This document shows positions 42,188-51,020 of a DNA stretch of 64,000 bases, in pieces. The notes beneath the pieces were generated by a model. The model was not told the DNA's origin, made no database searches, and saw only the letters and a list, made by a program, of their open reading frames with translations. The translations under genes were made by a program, and so were the position numbers. This stretch comes from Chloroflexi bacterium ADurb.Bin180 (GTDB taxonomy: Bacteria > Chloroflexota > Anaerolineae > UBA2200). The stretch's first letter is position 1; the number at the start of each line of letters is the position of its first letter. Location: positions 1-64,000 of the forward strand of contig MWCV01000005.1 in NCBI GenBank assembly GCA_002070215.1, read 5' to 3'.

Positions 42188-42967
42188 ATGGCAGAGCCTG
42201 GTGAGAGAAGGAAACTGGCAATCCTGGAGGACCTGGCCACGTCGCGTGTCGTGAGCGTGTCCGGGCTCAGCCGCAAGTTCGGAATCTCGACGGTATCGAT
42301 CAGGAACGACCTCGAGAACCTGGAGGCCAGGGGACTCTTGAGGCGCATCCGCGGCGGAGCAGTGAGCGTTCCTCAGACCATCCTCGAATGGTCGTTCACC
42401 GAAAAGATGGCCATGCACCGCGAAGAGAAGGAACGCATTGGCCGCGCCGCCGCCGCGCTGATTCAGAATGGCGACGTGGTGATTATGGACTCGGGCACGA
42501 CGGTAGTACAGGTGGCTAGGCACATCTCTCAGGGCATCTTGATCTCGGGGCAGTTGACCGTCATCACCAGTTCGCTGCCCATCGCCAGAGAGCTGGGCTC
42601 CTGGAAGGGCGTTCATCTGATCCTTCTGGGCGGCGTTTACCTGCCGGAGCAGGAAGTGGTGGTTGGCCCTCAGGCTCTGGCCAACCTGGCGCAACTGCAC
42701 GCCGACAAGATGTTCCTCGGCGCAGGGGGCATCAGCCTGGAGGGTGGACCGACCACCGCCACCGTCCTTGACGCGGAGGTTGACCGGGCCTGTGTCGGCG
42801 CAGCAGATGCGGTGATCGCAGTCGTCGATTCCAGCAAGATCGGACGCAGAGGCCTGGCCAGCGTCGTTCCGATCACCGAACTCGACGTGTTGATCACTGA
42901 CACCGGAGCCCCAGACGAGTTCGTGGCCAGGGCCAGGGAACTGGGACTTGACGTAAGACTCGTCTAG
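42188..42967 (+). CDS. DeoR-family transcriptional regulator
   Basis: The 259-residue product has an N-terminal DeoR helix-turn-helix (RKLAILEDLATSRVVSV, LSRKFGISTVSIRNDLENLE, RIRGGAV). The sugar-phosphate-binding (DeoRC) domain follows: GDVVIMDSGTTVVQVARHI, LTVITSSLPIA and VVVGPQALANL, and DKMFLGAGGISLEGG. These are full-length family features, so it probably senses a phosphorylated metabolite. ATG 42188 follows GAGGGGGGTGCGGAC. It precedes the 2-oxoacid dehydrogenase genes by 28 bp and likely controls them and itself. Confidence 0.9.
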   Translation: MAEPGERRKLAILEDLATSRVVSVSGLSRKFGISTVSIRNDLENLEARGLLRRIRGGAVSVPQTILEWSFTEKMAMHREEKERIGRAAAALIQNGDVVIMDSGTTVVQVARHISQGILISGQLTVITSSLPIARELGSWKGVHLILLGGVYLPEQEVVVGPQALANLAQLHADKMFLGAGGISLEGGPTTATVLDAEVDRACVGAADAVIAVVDSSKIGRRGLASVVPITELDVLITDTGAPDEFVARARELGLDVRLV

Positions 42968-42995
42968 AGGACAGGGATCGAGGGAGAACACAAGC

Positions 42996-45071
42996 ATGGC
43001 GCAGAGCAAGTCACCGAAAACTGCCAAGTCACGCCTGGGCGGATTGAGCAAGCCGCGGTTGCTAGAGCTGCTGCGGCAGATGCTCGAGATCCGCTACTTT
43101 GAAGAGACCGTGTCCGATTTGCTCGGCAAGGACCTGATCAAGGGAGCATCGCACCTGTACGCGGGAGAGGAAGCAGTGGCCGTGGGTGCCATCTCCACGC
43201 TCCGCGACGATGACCTGATCACCAGCACGCACCGGGGACACGGTCACTGCCACGCCCGGGGCGACTCCCTGGCCAGGACGTCGGCCGAGAAGCAAGACCA
43301 CTTGAATCGAATGATGGCCGAGCTCTGTGGGCGGGCCACCGGTTACTGCAAGGGACGCGGCGGTTCAATGCACATCGCCGACGTCGAGAAGGGCAATCTG
43401 GGGGCAACAGGCATTGTCGGCGGCAACATCCCCGTGGCCACAGGAGCAGCTCTGGCCGTCAAGCTGCGGAAAGAGGAGCGTGTGGTGCTGTGCTTCTTTG
43501 GCGACGGCGCCTCGAACACGGGCAACTTTCACGAGGCGCTCAACCTCGCCTCCACCTGGTCGCTGCCAGTGGTCTATGTCGTGGAGAACAACCTCTACGG
43601 AATGTCCGTTCCGTTCACGAAAGCGTCCCGACTTCCCGACGTGGCGGCGCGAGTGTGCGCCTATGACATGCCGGGGCGAGTAGTCAACGGAATGGACGTC
43701 CTCGCAGTGAGAGAGGCAGTGAGCCAGGCGGTGCAGCGAGCCAGGGAAGGCGGCGGACCCTCTCTGGTCGAGTGCAAGACCTACCGCTGGTTTGGCCACT
43801 CGCGGTCTGACCCCTGCGCCTACCGCACCAGAGAAGAGGAGAAGCAGTGGAAAGCGCTGGACCCCATCGTTGCCTTCAAAGCACTGCTGGAGAAGGAAGG
43901 CATCGCCACGCGCGATGAGCTCCAGTCGGTCGAGAGCAGGGCCGCTGAGTCGCTCAAGACTGCCACCGATTTCGCACTCGCCTCTCCGTGGCCTTCTCCC
44001 GAAGGGCTATACGACGATGTCTATGTGATTCGGTCGCGGGAGCCAGGAGAGGTCGAGGCGGAGCGCGCGCTGCGTGAGCGCATCTACCGCGACCCGGCGA
44101 CCAGACAGATCCCGTACTGGCAAGCGCTCAACGAGGCACTCCGCGAAGAGATGGACCGCGATCCCGCGGTGTTCGTCATGGGCGAAGACGTTGGGCTGTA
44201 CGGCGGCGCCTATGGTGTCACACGGGGGTTGTTCGAGCGCTATGGGGCTGAACGCGTGCGCGACACACCGATTTCCGAGGCGACCATCGGTGGGGCCGCG
44301 GTTGGTGCGGCGATGGCCGGCACTCGACCGGTGGCCGAGATCATGTACGTGGACTTTACCCCGCTGGCGATGGACCAAATCGCCAACCAGGGCGCCAAGA
44401 ACCGCTACATGTTTGGCGGCAAGACCAGGGTGCCGATGGTCATTCGCACCGAAGGTGGCACGGGCCGCTCCATCGCTGCCCATCACTCGCAGAGCCTGGA
44501 GGCCTTGTGGCTGCACTTTCCGGGCATCTATGTCGTTATGCCCGCCACGCCCTACGACGCCAAGGGGCTGCTCAAGACCGCCATCCGCGACGACAACCCG
44601 GTCATGTTCATCGAGCACAAGTTGCTCTATAAGGAGAAGGGGCCGGTGCCCGAGGGAGAGTACACCATACCGCTGGGCGTGGCCGATGTGGCTCGCACCG
44701 GGAAGGACGTCACGGTGGTAGCCTATTCGAGGATGCGTTACCGCGCCCTCGAAGCGGCAGCGCTATTGTCCAGGGAAGGCATCGAAGTAGAGGTCATTGA
44801 TCCGCGTACACTCAAGCCGCTGGACCTTGAGACCATTGTGGCATCAGTGCGCAAGACGGGTAGGCTCGTTGGCGTTACCGAAGCGTACAAGACCGGCAGT
44901 TTCCTCAGCGAGTTGTTCACCCTGGTCAATGAGGTTGCTTTCGATTATCTGGATGCGCCGATGGTCAGGGTCGCCGGGGCGGACGTGCCCATCCCCATGA
45001 GCGAGCCACTGGAGACGGCGGCCATCCCTGGCACGGCGGATATCATCGCCGCCATTCGCAGGGTTCTCTAG
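42996..45071 (+). CDS. 2-oxoacid (pyruvate-type) dehydrogenase E1, alpha and beta fused
   Basis: The 691-residue protein joins both E1 subunits. Residues 1-340 are the alpha part with TSTHRGHGHCHARG, GRGGSMHIAD and the TPP motif FFGDGASNTGNFHEALN...ENN. Residues about 365-691 are the beta part (YWQALNEALREEMDRDPAVF, MGEDVGLYGGAYGVTRGL, PISEATIGGAAVGAAM, PVAEIMYVDF). E1 decarboxylates a 2-oxoacid and passes the acyl group to E2 lipoate. Pyruvate or acetoin are the likely substrates by motif; branched-chain acids are less likely. A short Lys-rich N-terminal tail may bind E2. The ribosome site is GAGGGAGAAC. Confidence 0.9.
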   Translation: MAQSKSPKTAKSRLGGLSKPRLLELLRQMLEIRYFEETVSDLLGKDLIKGASHLYAGEEAVAVGAISTLRDDDLITSTHRGHGHCHARGDSLARTSAEKQDHLNRMMAELCGRATGYCKGRGGSMHIADVEKGNLGATGIVGGNIPVATGAALAVKLRKEERVVLCFFGDGASNTGNFHEALNLASTWSLPVVYVVENNLYGMSVPFTKASRLPDVAARVCAYDMPGRVVNGMDVLAVREAVSQAVQRAREGGGPSLVECKTYRWFGHSRSDPCAYRTREEEKQWKALDPIVAFKALLEKEGIATRDELQSVESRAAESLKTATDFALASPWPSPEGLYDDVYVIRSREPGEVEAERALRERIYRDPATRQIPYWQALNEALREEMDRDPAVFVMGEDVGLYGGAYGVTRGLFERYGAERVRDTPISEATIGGAAVGAAMAGTRPVAEIMYVDFTPLAMDQIANQGAKNRYMFGGKTRVPMVIRTEGGTGRSIAAHHSQSLEALWLHFPGIYVVMPATPYDAKGLLKTAIRDDNPVMFIEHKLLYKEKGPVPEGEYTIPLGVADVARTGKDVTVVAYSRMRYRALEAAALLSREGIEVEVIDPRTLKPLDLETIVASVRKTGRLVGVTEAYKTGSFLSELFTLVNEVAFDYLDAPMVRVAGADVPIPMSEPLETAAIPGTADIIAAIRRVL

Positions 45072-45085
45072 GAAGGAGGCAGACT

Positions 45086-46411
45086 GTGCCAGTCGATGTG
45101 ATCCTGCCCATGCTCGGTGAAACGATGGACGAGGCGATCATCGTGCAGTGGCTGGTTCGGGTCGGCGAACCAGTCAAGAAGGGCGAGCCGTTGTTCCAGG
45201 TCGAGACGGACAAGGCGATTCTCGACGTCAACTCACCGGCCGATGGGATCCTGGCATCGGTCGAGTTCGGCGAGGGGAGCAAGGTACCCGTGCTGAGCGT
45301 CGTGGGCAGGGTTGCTCTCGTCGGGGAGGCGTTGGTGACGAGCAGAACGGAGACGCCTCAGCCTAGACACGCCAAGCCAGAGCCTCCAGCAGCAGCCGCA
45401 GCGAGCCAGGCGGTTCCGCGGAGAGCCATATCGCCGCGTGCGCGCAAGCTGGCCGCTGATGCCGGCGTGGACATTGCCGCAGTGGAGGGCACAGGGCCAG
45501 CCGGGCGAATCGTGGAGAAGGACGTCCAGAGGGCCATTGCTCAAATGAAGGCCGCGCCGCCACGAGTCGCCGCGACGCCCCTGGCTCGCAAGGCCGCGGC
45601 ACAGGCCGGCATCGAGCTGCAGCGCGTGCGCGGCACAGGGCCCGGCGGCCGGATCGTGCTGGCCGACCTGTCGCCGAAGCAAACCGCGGGCGATACCGCT
45701 CTGTCAGCAACCAGTCGACAGGGCAAGGTCACTTCCACCCCTGTCACCGGAGTGAGAAAGATCATCGCCGAACACATGGCTGCCAGCTCGGCCACCGCGG
45801 CGGCGGTGACCCTTGTGACCGAGGCTGACGCCACGGAGTTGGCGCACGTGCGCAATGCCGTCAGAGAGCGCTATGCCGCAGATGGGGTGACGTTCTCGTA
45901 CACCGACCTGCTGGTGTGGATTGTGGCCCGGGCGCTGCGCGACATGCCCTATATGAACGCCAGGCTGGTGGGCAACGAGATCGAGCAGCACGACTCGATC
46001 AACATCGGCGTGGCCGTGGACACGGAGCGGGGATTGCTCGTGCCGGTGATCCGTGGTGCCGGGAAGATGAATGTGGTGCAACTGGCAAAGGCTCTCCGGG
46101 AGCTAGTCCAGCGTGCGCGCAGCGGCAAAAGCTTGCCGGACGACCTGACCGGCGGCACCTTCACCATCACGAATCTGGGAATGTACGAGATCGATGCCTT
46201 CACGCCGCTCATCAATCTCCCCGAATGTGCTATACTGGGGATTGGCCGGCTCAACTCCAAACCGGTGGTGCGGGACGAGCAGATCAGCGTTCGCACTATG
46301 GTTACTTTCAGTCTGACCTTTGACCATCGCGTCATCGACGGTGCGCCCGCAGCGCGCTTTCTGCAGAGGATCAAGGTACTGGTCGAGCAGCCGACCCTCA
46401 TGCTGGTCTAG
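45086..46411 (+). CDS. dihydrolipoamide acyltransferase (E2) with two E3-binding domains
   Basis: The 441-residue E2 starts at GTG 45086, preceded by GGAAGGAGG. One lipoyl domain (residues 1-75) carries the lipoyl Lys in VETDKAILDV. Two peripheral-subunit-binding domains follow, ISPRARKLAADAGVD...GTGPAGRIVEKDV and TPLARKAAAQAGIE...GTGPGGRIVLADL, where one is usual. The catalytic domain ends with LTFDHRVIDGAPAARFLQ, giving the HxxxDG motif. It transfers the acyl group to CoA in the E1-E2-E3 complex. Confidence 0.92.
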   Translation: MPVDVILPMLGETMDEAIIVQWLVRVGEPVKKGEPLFQVETDKAILDVNSPADGILASVEFGEGSKVPVLSVVGRVALVGEALVTSRTETPQPRHAKPEPPAAAAASQAVPRRAISPRARKLAADAGVDIAAVEGTGPAGRIVEKDVQRAIAQMKAAPPRVAATPLARKAAAQAGIELQRVRGTGPGGRIVLADLSPKQTAGDTALSATSRQGKVTSTPVTGVRKIIAEHMAASSATAAAVTLVTEADATELAHVRNAVRERYAADGVTFSYTDLLVWIVARALRDMPYMNARLVGNEIEQHDSINIGVAVDTERGLLVPVIRGAGKMNVVQLAKALRELVQRARSGKSLPDDLTGGTFTITNLGMYEIDAFTPLINLPECAILGIGRLNSKPVVRDEQISVRTMVTFSLTFDHRVIDGAPAARFLQRIKVLVEQPTLMLV

Positions 46412-46433
46412 TTCCATTGCGAGGAGGAGATCC

Positions 46434-47822
46434 ATGTCCATACAGTGCGATGTCGCGGTGATCGGCGCCGGGCCAGGGGGCTATGTCGCTGCACTGCGGG
46501 CGGCCCAACTGGGAGCCAGGACAGTCGTCGTAGAGCGGGACCGCATCGGCGGCGTCTGCCTGAACTGGGGCTGCATCCCGACCAAGACCCTGCTGCGCAC
46601 GGCTGAGGTGCTGCAGTTGGCGCGAGAGGCCAAAGACTATGGCGTGATGGTCGCTGACGTGCGACTCGACTGGGCCGCAGCTCAGAAGCGCAAGGACGCC
46701 ATCGTCCGCCGCCTGACCGGCGGGGTAAGCGCACTGCTGCAAAAGGCGGGAGTCGCCGTGGTAGCTGGAGAGGCCAGGCTGGTGTCTCCGCGCGTGATCG
46801 AGGTGGCGGGACAGTCGGCCAGCGAGACGATCACTGCGGCCAAGGTCATCATTGCCACCGGTTCCAGGCCGGCGCCTTTGCCCATTCCCGGGCTGGACGG
46901 CCCGGACGTGCTGACGAGCGACGGAGCGTTGGCGCTCGATGCCCTGCCGGAGAGCCTGTTGATTATCGGCGCCGGCCCGATCGGCGTAGAGTTCGCCACA
47001 CTCTTCAACGCCTGCGGCGTCAAGACAACTCTGGTGGAGGCACTGCCGCGAGTGCTGCCTACCCTCGACGCGGACCTCAGCGCCGAGGTGGAGCGTGGCC
47101 TGAAGAAGGCCCGCGTTAAGGTCCTCACTGCCAGCAAGGTAACGCGGATCGATCGGGCGGGCAGCAGGCCGCAGGTGCACATAGAGGGGGCGGCCGGTGA
47201 GACCGCTGTTGAGGTCGAGCGCATACTGGTAGCCGTAGGCAGACGAGCGAACGTGGAAGCCCTTGGCCTGGCCGAGACCGGAGTGGAGGTCACCAAAGGC
47301 GGGATCAAGGTGGACGAGTTCCAGCGCTCAAACCAGCCGGACCTGTATGCCATTGGCGACGTGTGCGGCGGGATTCAGTTGGCCCACGTGGCCATGCATC
47401 AGGGCGTGATTGCGGCAGAGAACGCGCTGGGGGGCCACCGCGTTATGCACTACAATGCTGTACCGAGCTGCGTATTCAGTTGGCCGGAAGTGGCCACGGT
47501 AGGTCTCACTGAGGAGGCAGCGCGCAGCCAGGGGTACGACGTTCAGGTCGGCAGGTTTCCTTTCCGCGCCAATGGCAAGGCCCTTGCCCAGGGCGATCAC
47601 GATGGGCTGGTCAAGATCGTATCCGAATCCAAGTTCGGTCAGGTGCTGGGAGTGCACATCGTCGGGCCTCACGCCAGCGATTTGATCCAGGAAGGGACCC
47701 TCGCGCTGGGCCTTGAGGCTACGCTGGACGAGCTCGACAACACGATCCACCCCCATCCCACGTTGAGCGAGGCCATCGCCGAAGCCGCGCTCAGCGTGCG
47801 AGGAAAGGCACTGCATATCTGA
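46434..47822 (+). CDS. lpdA: dihydrolipoamide dehydrogenase (E3)
   Basis: The 462-residue flavoprotein has the FAD site VAVIGAGPGGYVAALRAAQL, the redox-active disulphide GGVCLNWGCIPTK, a second Rossmann motif LLIIGAGPIGVEFA and YAIGDVCGGIQLAH. The C-terminal HPHPTLSEAIAEAAL gives the catalytic His-Glu. It reoxidises E2 dihydrolipoate with NAD. ATG 46434 follows GAGGAGGAGATCC, while the open frame extends upstream into the E2 end. It is 22 bp after E2, and its TGA overlaps the trmFO ATG by one base. Confidence 0.95.
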   Translation: MSIQCDVAVIGAGPGGYVAALRAAQLGARTVVVERDRIGGVCLNWGCIPTKTLLRTAEVLQLAREAKDYGVMVADVRLDWAAAQKRKDAIVRRLTGGVSALLQKAGVAVVAGEARLVSPRVIEVAGQSASETITAAKVIIATGSRPAPLPIPGLDGPDVLTSDGALALDALPESLLIIGAGPIGVEFATLFNACGVKTTLVEALPRVLPTLDADLSAEVERGLKKARVKVLTASKVTRIDRAGSRPQVHIEGAAGETAVEVERILVAVGRRANVEALGLAETGVEVTKGGIKVDEFQRSNQPDLYAIGDVCGGIQLAHVAMHQGVIAAENALGGHRVMHYNAVPSCVFSWPEVATVGLTEEAARSQGYDVQVGRFPFRANGKALAQGDHDGLVKIVSESKFGQVLGVHIVGPHASDLIQEGTLALGLEATLDELDNTIHPHPTLSEAIAEAALSVRGKALHI

Positions 47823-49150
47823 TGGCCGAGATCAAGGTGGTAGGCGCGGGGCTCGCCGGAGCGGAAGCGGCCTGGCAGGCAGCTCAGCGCGGGGTGCAGG
47901 TGACTCTCTGTGAGATGCGCCCCGCTCAGATGACGCCGGCCCACCGTACCGCTGCGATGGCCGAGCTCGTGTGCAGCAACTCCCTGGGGTCCGACCTGGT
48001 TGACCGCGCCCCCGGGCTCCTCAAGGCCGAGCTGCGTTTCCTGCGCTCAGTCATCCTCTCTTGCGCCGACGAGACCGCAGTTCCCGCTGGAGGAGCGTTG
48101 GCCGTAGGCCGCGAGGCCTTTGCCGACCTGGTCACGCGGCGAATCGAGAGCCACCCACTCATCGAGGTGCGCCGCGAGCATCTCGAGCGCATTCCTGAAG
48201 AGGGGACGGTGGTCATCGCCACGGGCCCTCTGACCTCGCCGGCGTTGGCGGAACAGCTAGCGGCCTTTGCCGGAGCAGAGCATCTCTACTTCTACGACGC
48301 CATGGCGCCGATCGTTACCGTGGATTCGGTCGACATGAGCAGGGCCTTTCGGGCATCGCGCTACGACCGCGGCGAAGGCGACTATATCAACTGCCCGATG
48401 GATGAGGCCGAGTACGAGTGTCTTGTGGATGCCCTCCTGGAGGCAGAGACGATTCATCTGCACGATCTGGAGCACGAGAACCAGCACTTTTTCGAGGCCT
48501 GTCTGCCGGTGGAGGTTCTGGCACGGCGCGGGAGACAGGCCCTTGCTTTCGGGCCTCTCAAACCGATGGGCCTGATCGACCCACGCACGGGCAAGAGGCC
48601 CTATGCCGTGGTGCAGCTCAGGCAGGACAATCTGGCCGGCACGCTCTACAACCTGGTCGGCTTTCAGACGAACCTCAGGTGGCCAGAGCAGAAACGGGTC
48701 TTTAGCCTCATCCCGGGCCTGGAGAACGCCGTGTTCGTGCGCTTTGGCCAAATGCACCGCAACACCTTTCTCAACTCCCCGGCGCTGCTCGAGCCGACGA
48801 TGCAGAGCCGCACTCGGCCTGGCCTGTTCTTTGGCGGCCAGATCACCGGCACGGAGGGCTACATCGGGTCGACGGCCAGCGGCTATGTGGCGGGGCTCAA
48901 CGCAGCCAGGCTGGCTCTGGGTCAGCCCTTGCTTACGTTTCCCACCGAGACCATGATCGGCGCAATCTGCAACTATGTCGCGCGGGCCGACCCGACCAAC
49001 TTCCAACCGATGAAGGTCAACTTTGGGCTGCTGCCTGCTCTGCAGCATCCCAAGAGGCGCAAGCGGGAGAGATACCAGTCCTTCAGCCAGCGAGCCCTCG
49101 AGACGTTGCAGCAGTTCGCCGCCAGCGAGCCACTCTTGCCAGCACAGTGA
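47822..49150 (+). CDS. trmFO: folate-dependent tRNA (uracil-54-C5)-methyltransferase
   Basis: The 442-residue flavoprotein starts MAEIKVVGAGLAGAEAAWQA, with ELVCSNSLGSDLVDRAPGLL containing the conserved Cys (residue 51). Other family strands are FLRSVILSCADETAVPAGGAL, YFYDAMAPIVTVDSVD and GLFFGGQITGTEGYIGSTAS. TrmFO uses methylenetetrahydrofolate and FADH2 to make m5U54 in tRNA, chiefly in Gram-positive-type and related bacteria. It is placed at the end of the dehydrogenase operon with a TGATG junction, an odd partner for that complex. Confidence 0.95.
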   Translation: MAEIKVVGAGLAGAEAAWQAAQRGVQVTLCEMRPAQMTPAHRTAAMAELVCSNSLGSDLVDRAPGLLKAELRFLRSVILSCADETAVPAGGALAVGREAFADLVTRRIESHPLIEVRREHLERIPEEGTVVIATGPLTSPALAEQLAAFAGAEHLYFYDAMAPIVTVDSVDMSRAFRASRYDRGEGDYINCPMDEAEYECLVDALLEAETIHLHDLEHENQHFFEACLPVEVLARRGRQALAFGPLKPMGLIDPRTGKRPYAVVQLRQDNLAGTLYNLVGFQTNLRWPEQKRVFSLIPGLENAVFVRFGQMHRNTFLNSPALLEPTMQSRTRPGLFFGGQITGTEGYIGSTASGYVAGLNAARLALGQPLLTFPTETMIGAICNYVARADPTNFQPMKVNFGLLPALQHPKRRKRERYQSFSQRALETLQQFAASEPLLPAQ

Positions 49151-49174
49151 ACATCCTCCGAAGCACGGTCGGCT

Positions 49175-49203
49175 TTGGAGCTGCTAGCCGAACGGGCTAG
49201 AAT
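49175..49203 (+). promoter_or_regulatory. promoter before the isomerase-like gene
   Basis: TTGGAG (49175-49180) and TAGAAT (49198-49203) are 17 bp apart. The predicted start is near 49210, 14 bases before ATG 49224. A TCGGCT/AGCCGA inverted repeat (49169-49191) overlaps the -35 box. Confidence 0.55.
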
Positions 49204-49223
49204 AGACCCTTGGGCACAGAGAC

Positions 49224-50063
49224 ATGCTGGCATTATCAACTGGCACGCTGCACAACTATGGTCTGGACCGGGTTTTCGCTCTGGCGCGAGAGGCTGGTTT
49301 TCAAGACATCGAGGTCATCGTCGACGCGCGGTGGGACACCCGTCAGAGGGGGTACCTTGACTCACTTCGCCAACGGCACGGCCTGCCCATCGTCTCGTTA
49401 CACGCTCCCTTCCTGCCCGGCATCCAGGGCTGGAACAACGATCCAGTGGCGAGCCTCAAGAACACCGTACAACTGGCTGCTGACCTCCAGGTAGGGACCG
49501 TGGTCTGCCACGTGCCAATGCGTTGGCACTGGCTGAGCATCGATAGCAGCCTGCTCCGCCGAAGAGTAAGGGCACCGATCCTGTGGCCACGGTCGCACGG
49601 CGAACGAGCCAGGTCGCTGGCCGCAGTCCGGGAACTCGCCAGGCCGAACGTCGCTGTCTTGTTGGAGAACATGCCGGCATCCTTGTTCCTAGGTATTCGC
49701 TATGGTTTGTACGCACCGAACCGGCTCCAGGAGTTGGCCAAGCTCGGCGACCTCGTGCTGGACACAACGCACGTGGGAACGTGGGGCTGGGACCTCATGG
49801 AGGTGTACGAACAGCTCAAACCGCGGGTGCGACATGTCCATCTGTCGGACTATAACGGTCACGAGCACATCCCGCCCGGGAAGGGGAGCCTCCCACTGGC
49901 CGCTTTCCTCCGCGCGCTCGCTATCGACGGGTACGGCGGGAGCATAGTCGTGGAGAGCGGCCCGGAGCACTTTTCGCCCAATGACGAGAAGCAGATAGTT
50001 GCCGGCCTGAAGGCTTGCGTCGACTACTGCCAAACCCATTTTCGGAAGGAAGTTGTCGTATAG
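49224..50063 (+). CDS. sugar phosphate isomerase/epimerase-like TIM-barrel protein
   Basis: The 279-residue protein is of the xylose-isomerase-like/AP-endonuclease-2 superfamily. Strand ends show VSLHAPFLPG, VCHVPM, VLLENMP (Glu), LVLDTTHVGTWGWD (Asp, His), VRHVHLSDYNGHEH (His) and SIVVESGPE (Glu), which form the usual divalent-metal site. The length fits sugar isomerases or epimerases, but the substrate cannot be named. No good ribosome site precedes the ATG, and the leader is short. The M28 lipoprotein gene follows closely. Confidence 0.8.
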   Translation: MLALSTGTLHNYGLDRVFALAREAGFQDIEVIVDARWDTRQRGYLDSLRQRHGLPIVSLHAPFLPGIQGWNNDPVASLKNTVQLAADLQVGTVVCHVPMRWHWLSIDSSLLRRRVRAPILWPRSHGERARSLAAVRELARPNVAVLLENMPASLFLGIRYGLYAPNRLQELAKLGDLVLDTTHVGTWGWDLMEVYEQLKPRVRHVHLSDYNGHEHIPPGKGSLPLAAFLRALAIDGYGGSIVVESGPEHFSPNDEKQIVAGLKACVDYCQTHFRKEVVV

Positions 50064-50125
50064 CAATGAGCCATTTCAAGACACGCCTGGTGCCCATTAT
50101 TGTCAACGACTTCCGGCGCGTTGTT

Positions 50126-50980
50126 ATGCGAAGGGTGGCGGCGCTGATCGGTTTGACGGTTGCCTGTCTGGCGGTGAATTCATGCCGCCCCAGGCCGGAA
50201 CTGTTCGATGGGAAACGGGCCTATCGGCACGTGGTTGCGCAGTGTGACATCGGCCCGCGAATCGTAGGCACCGAGGGCGGACAGAAGGCTGCCGAGTACA
50301 TCACGCAGGAACTGGATAAGCTGGGCTGGACGGTGGAGCGTCAGGAATTCACCTTTCATGGTGTCATGGGTCAAAACGTGATTGCCAGTCGCGGCAGCGG
50401 TGACCTGTACCTGCTTGGCGCCCACTATGACACGAGGCCCATCGCTGATCGCGACCCGACCAACCCGACGCAGCCAGTGCCTGGCGCAAACGATGGTGCC
50501 AGCGGCGTGGCGGTGCTGCTCGAGCTGGCTCGGGTTCTCGATCAGTCCAAGGTCAACAAGCAGGTATGGCTGGCCTTCTTTGACGCTGAGGACTGCGGGA
50601 ACATCAATGGCTGGCCATTCTCGGTGGGCGCGGCGCACATGGCTGAGCACCTGAGTGTTCAGCCCAAGGCCGTCGTTGTGGTCGACATGGTGGGGGACGA
50701 AGATCAACGTTTCATGTGGGAGACCGCATCGAACGACGCCTTGAATCGTTCCCTGTGGGCCGTAGCAGCGGACCTGGGCTATCAACACCAGTTCATCCCT
50801 CGCCTCGGCTACTCCATCATTGATGATCATGTGCCGTTCCTGCAGCGAGGGTTTACAGCGATTGACATAATTGACTTCGATTATCCTTACTGGCACACTA
50901 CCCAGGATACGCCAGACAAGGTCAGTCCCGAGAGCCTGCAGAGGATCGGACGGGTCCTTCAGAAATGGCTTGAGCAGTAG
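50126..50980 (+). CDS. M28-family / glutaminyl-cyclase-like exported lipoprotein
   Basis: From ATG 50126 the 284-residue product has a lipoprotein signal (MRRVAALIGLTVACLAVNSC). An ATG at 50066 in frame would add 20 residues. The M28 metal set is complete: LLGAHYDTRP, PGANDGASGVAVLLE, FFDAEDCG, VVVDMVGD and IIDDHVPFLQRG. The FDAED/DDHxPF form and the WHTTQDTPD strand resemble glutaminyl cyclases as well as aminopeptidases, so either activity is possible outside the membrane. Unlike the M28 domains near 14-22 kb it appears fully active. Confidence 0.85.
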   Translation: MRRVAALIGLTVACLAVNSCRPRPELFDGKRAYRHVVAQCDIGPRIVGTEGGQKAAEYITQELDKLGWTVERQEFTFHGVMGQNVIASRGSGDLYLLGAHYDTRPIADRDPTNPTQPVPGANDGASGVAVLLELARVLDQSKVNKQVWLAFFDAEDCGNINGWPFSVGAAHMAEHLSVQPKAVVVVDMVGDEDQRFMWETASNDALNRSLWAVAADLGYQHQFIPRLGYSIIDDHVPFLQRGFTAIDIIDFDYPYWHTTQDTPDKVSPESLQRIGRVLQKWLEQ

Positions 50981-51020
50981 GCCCGGGCAACCATCGACAG
51001 CAGATGAGGAGACAGGTGCC

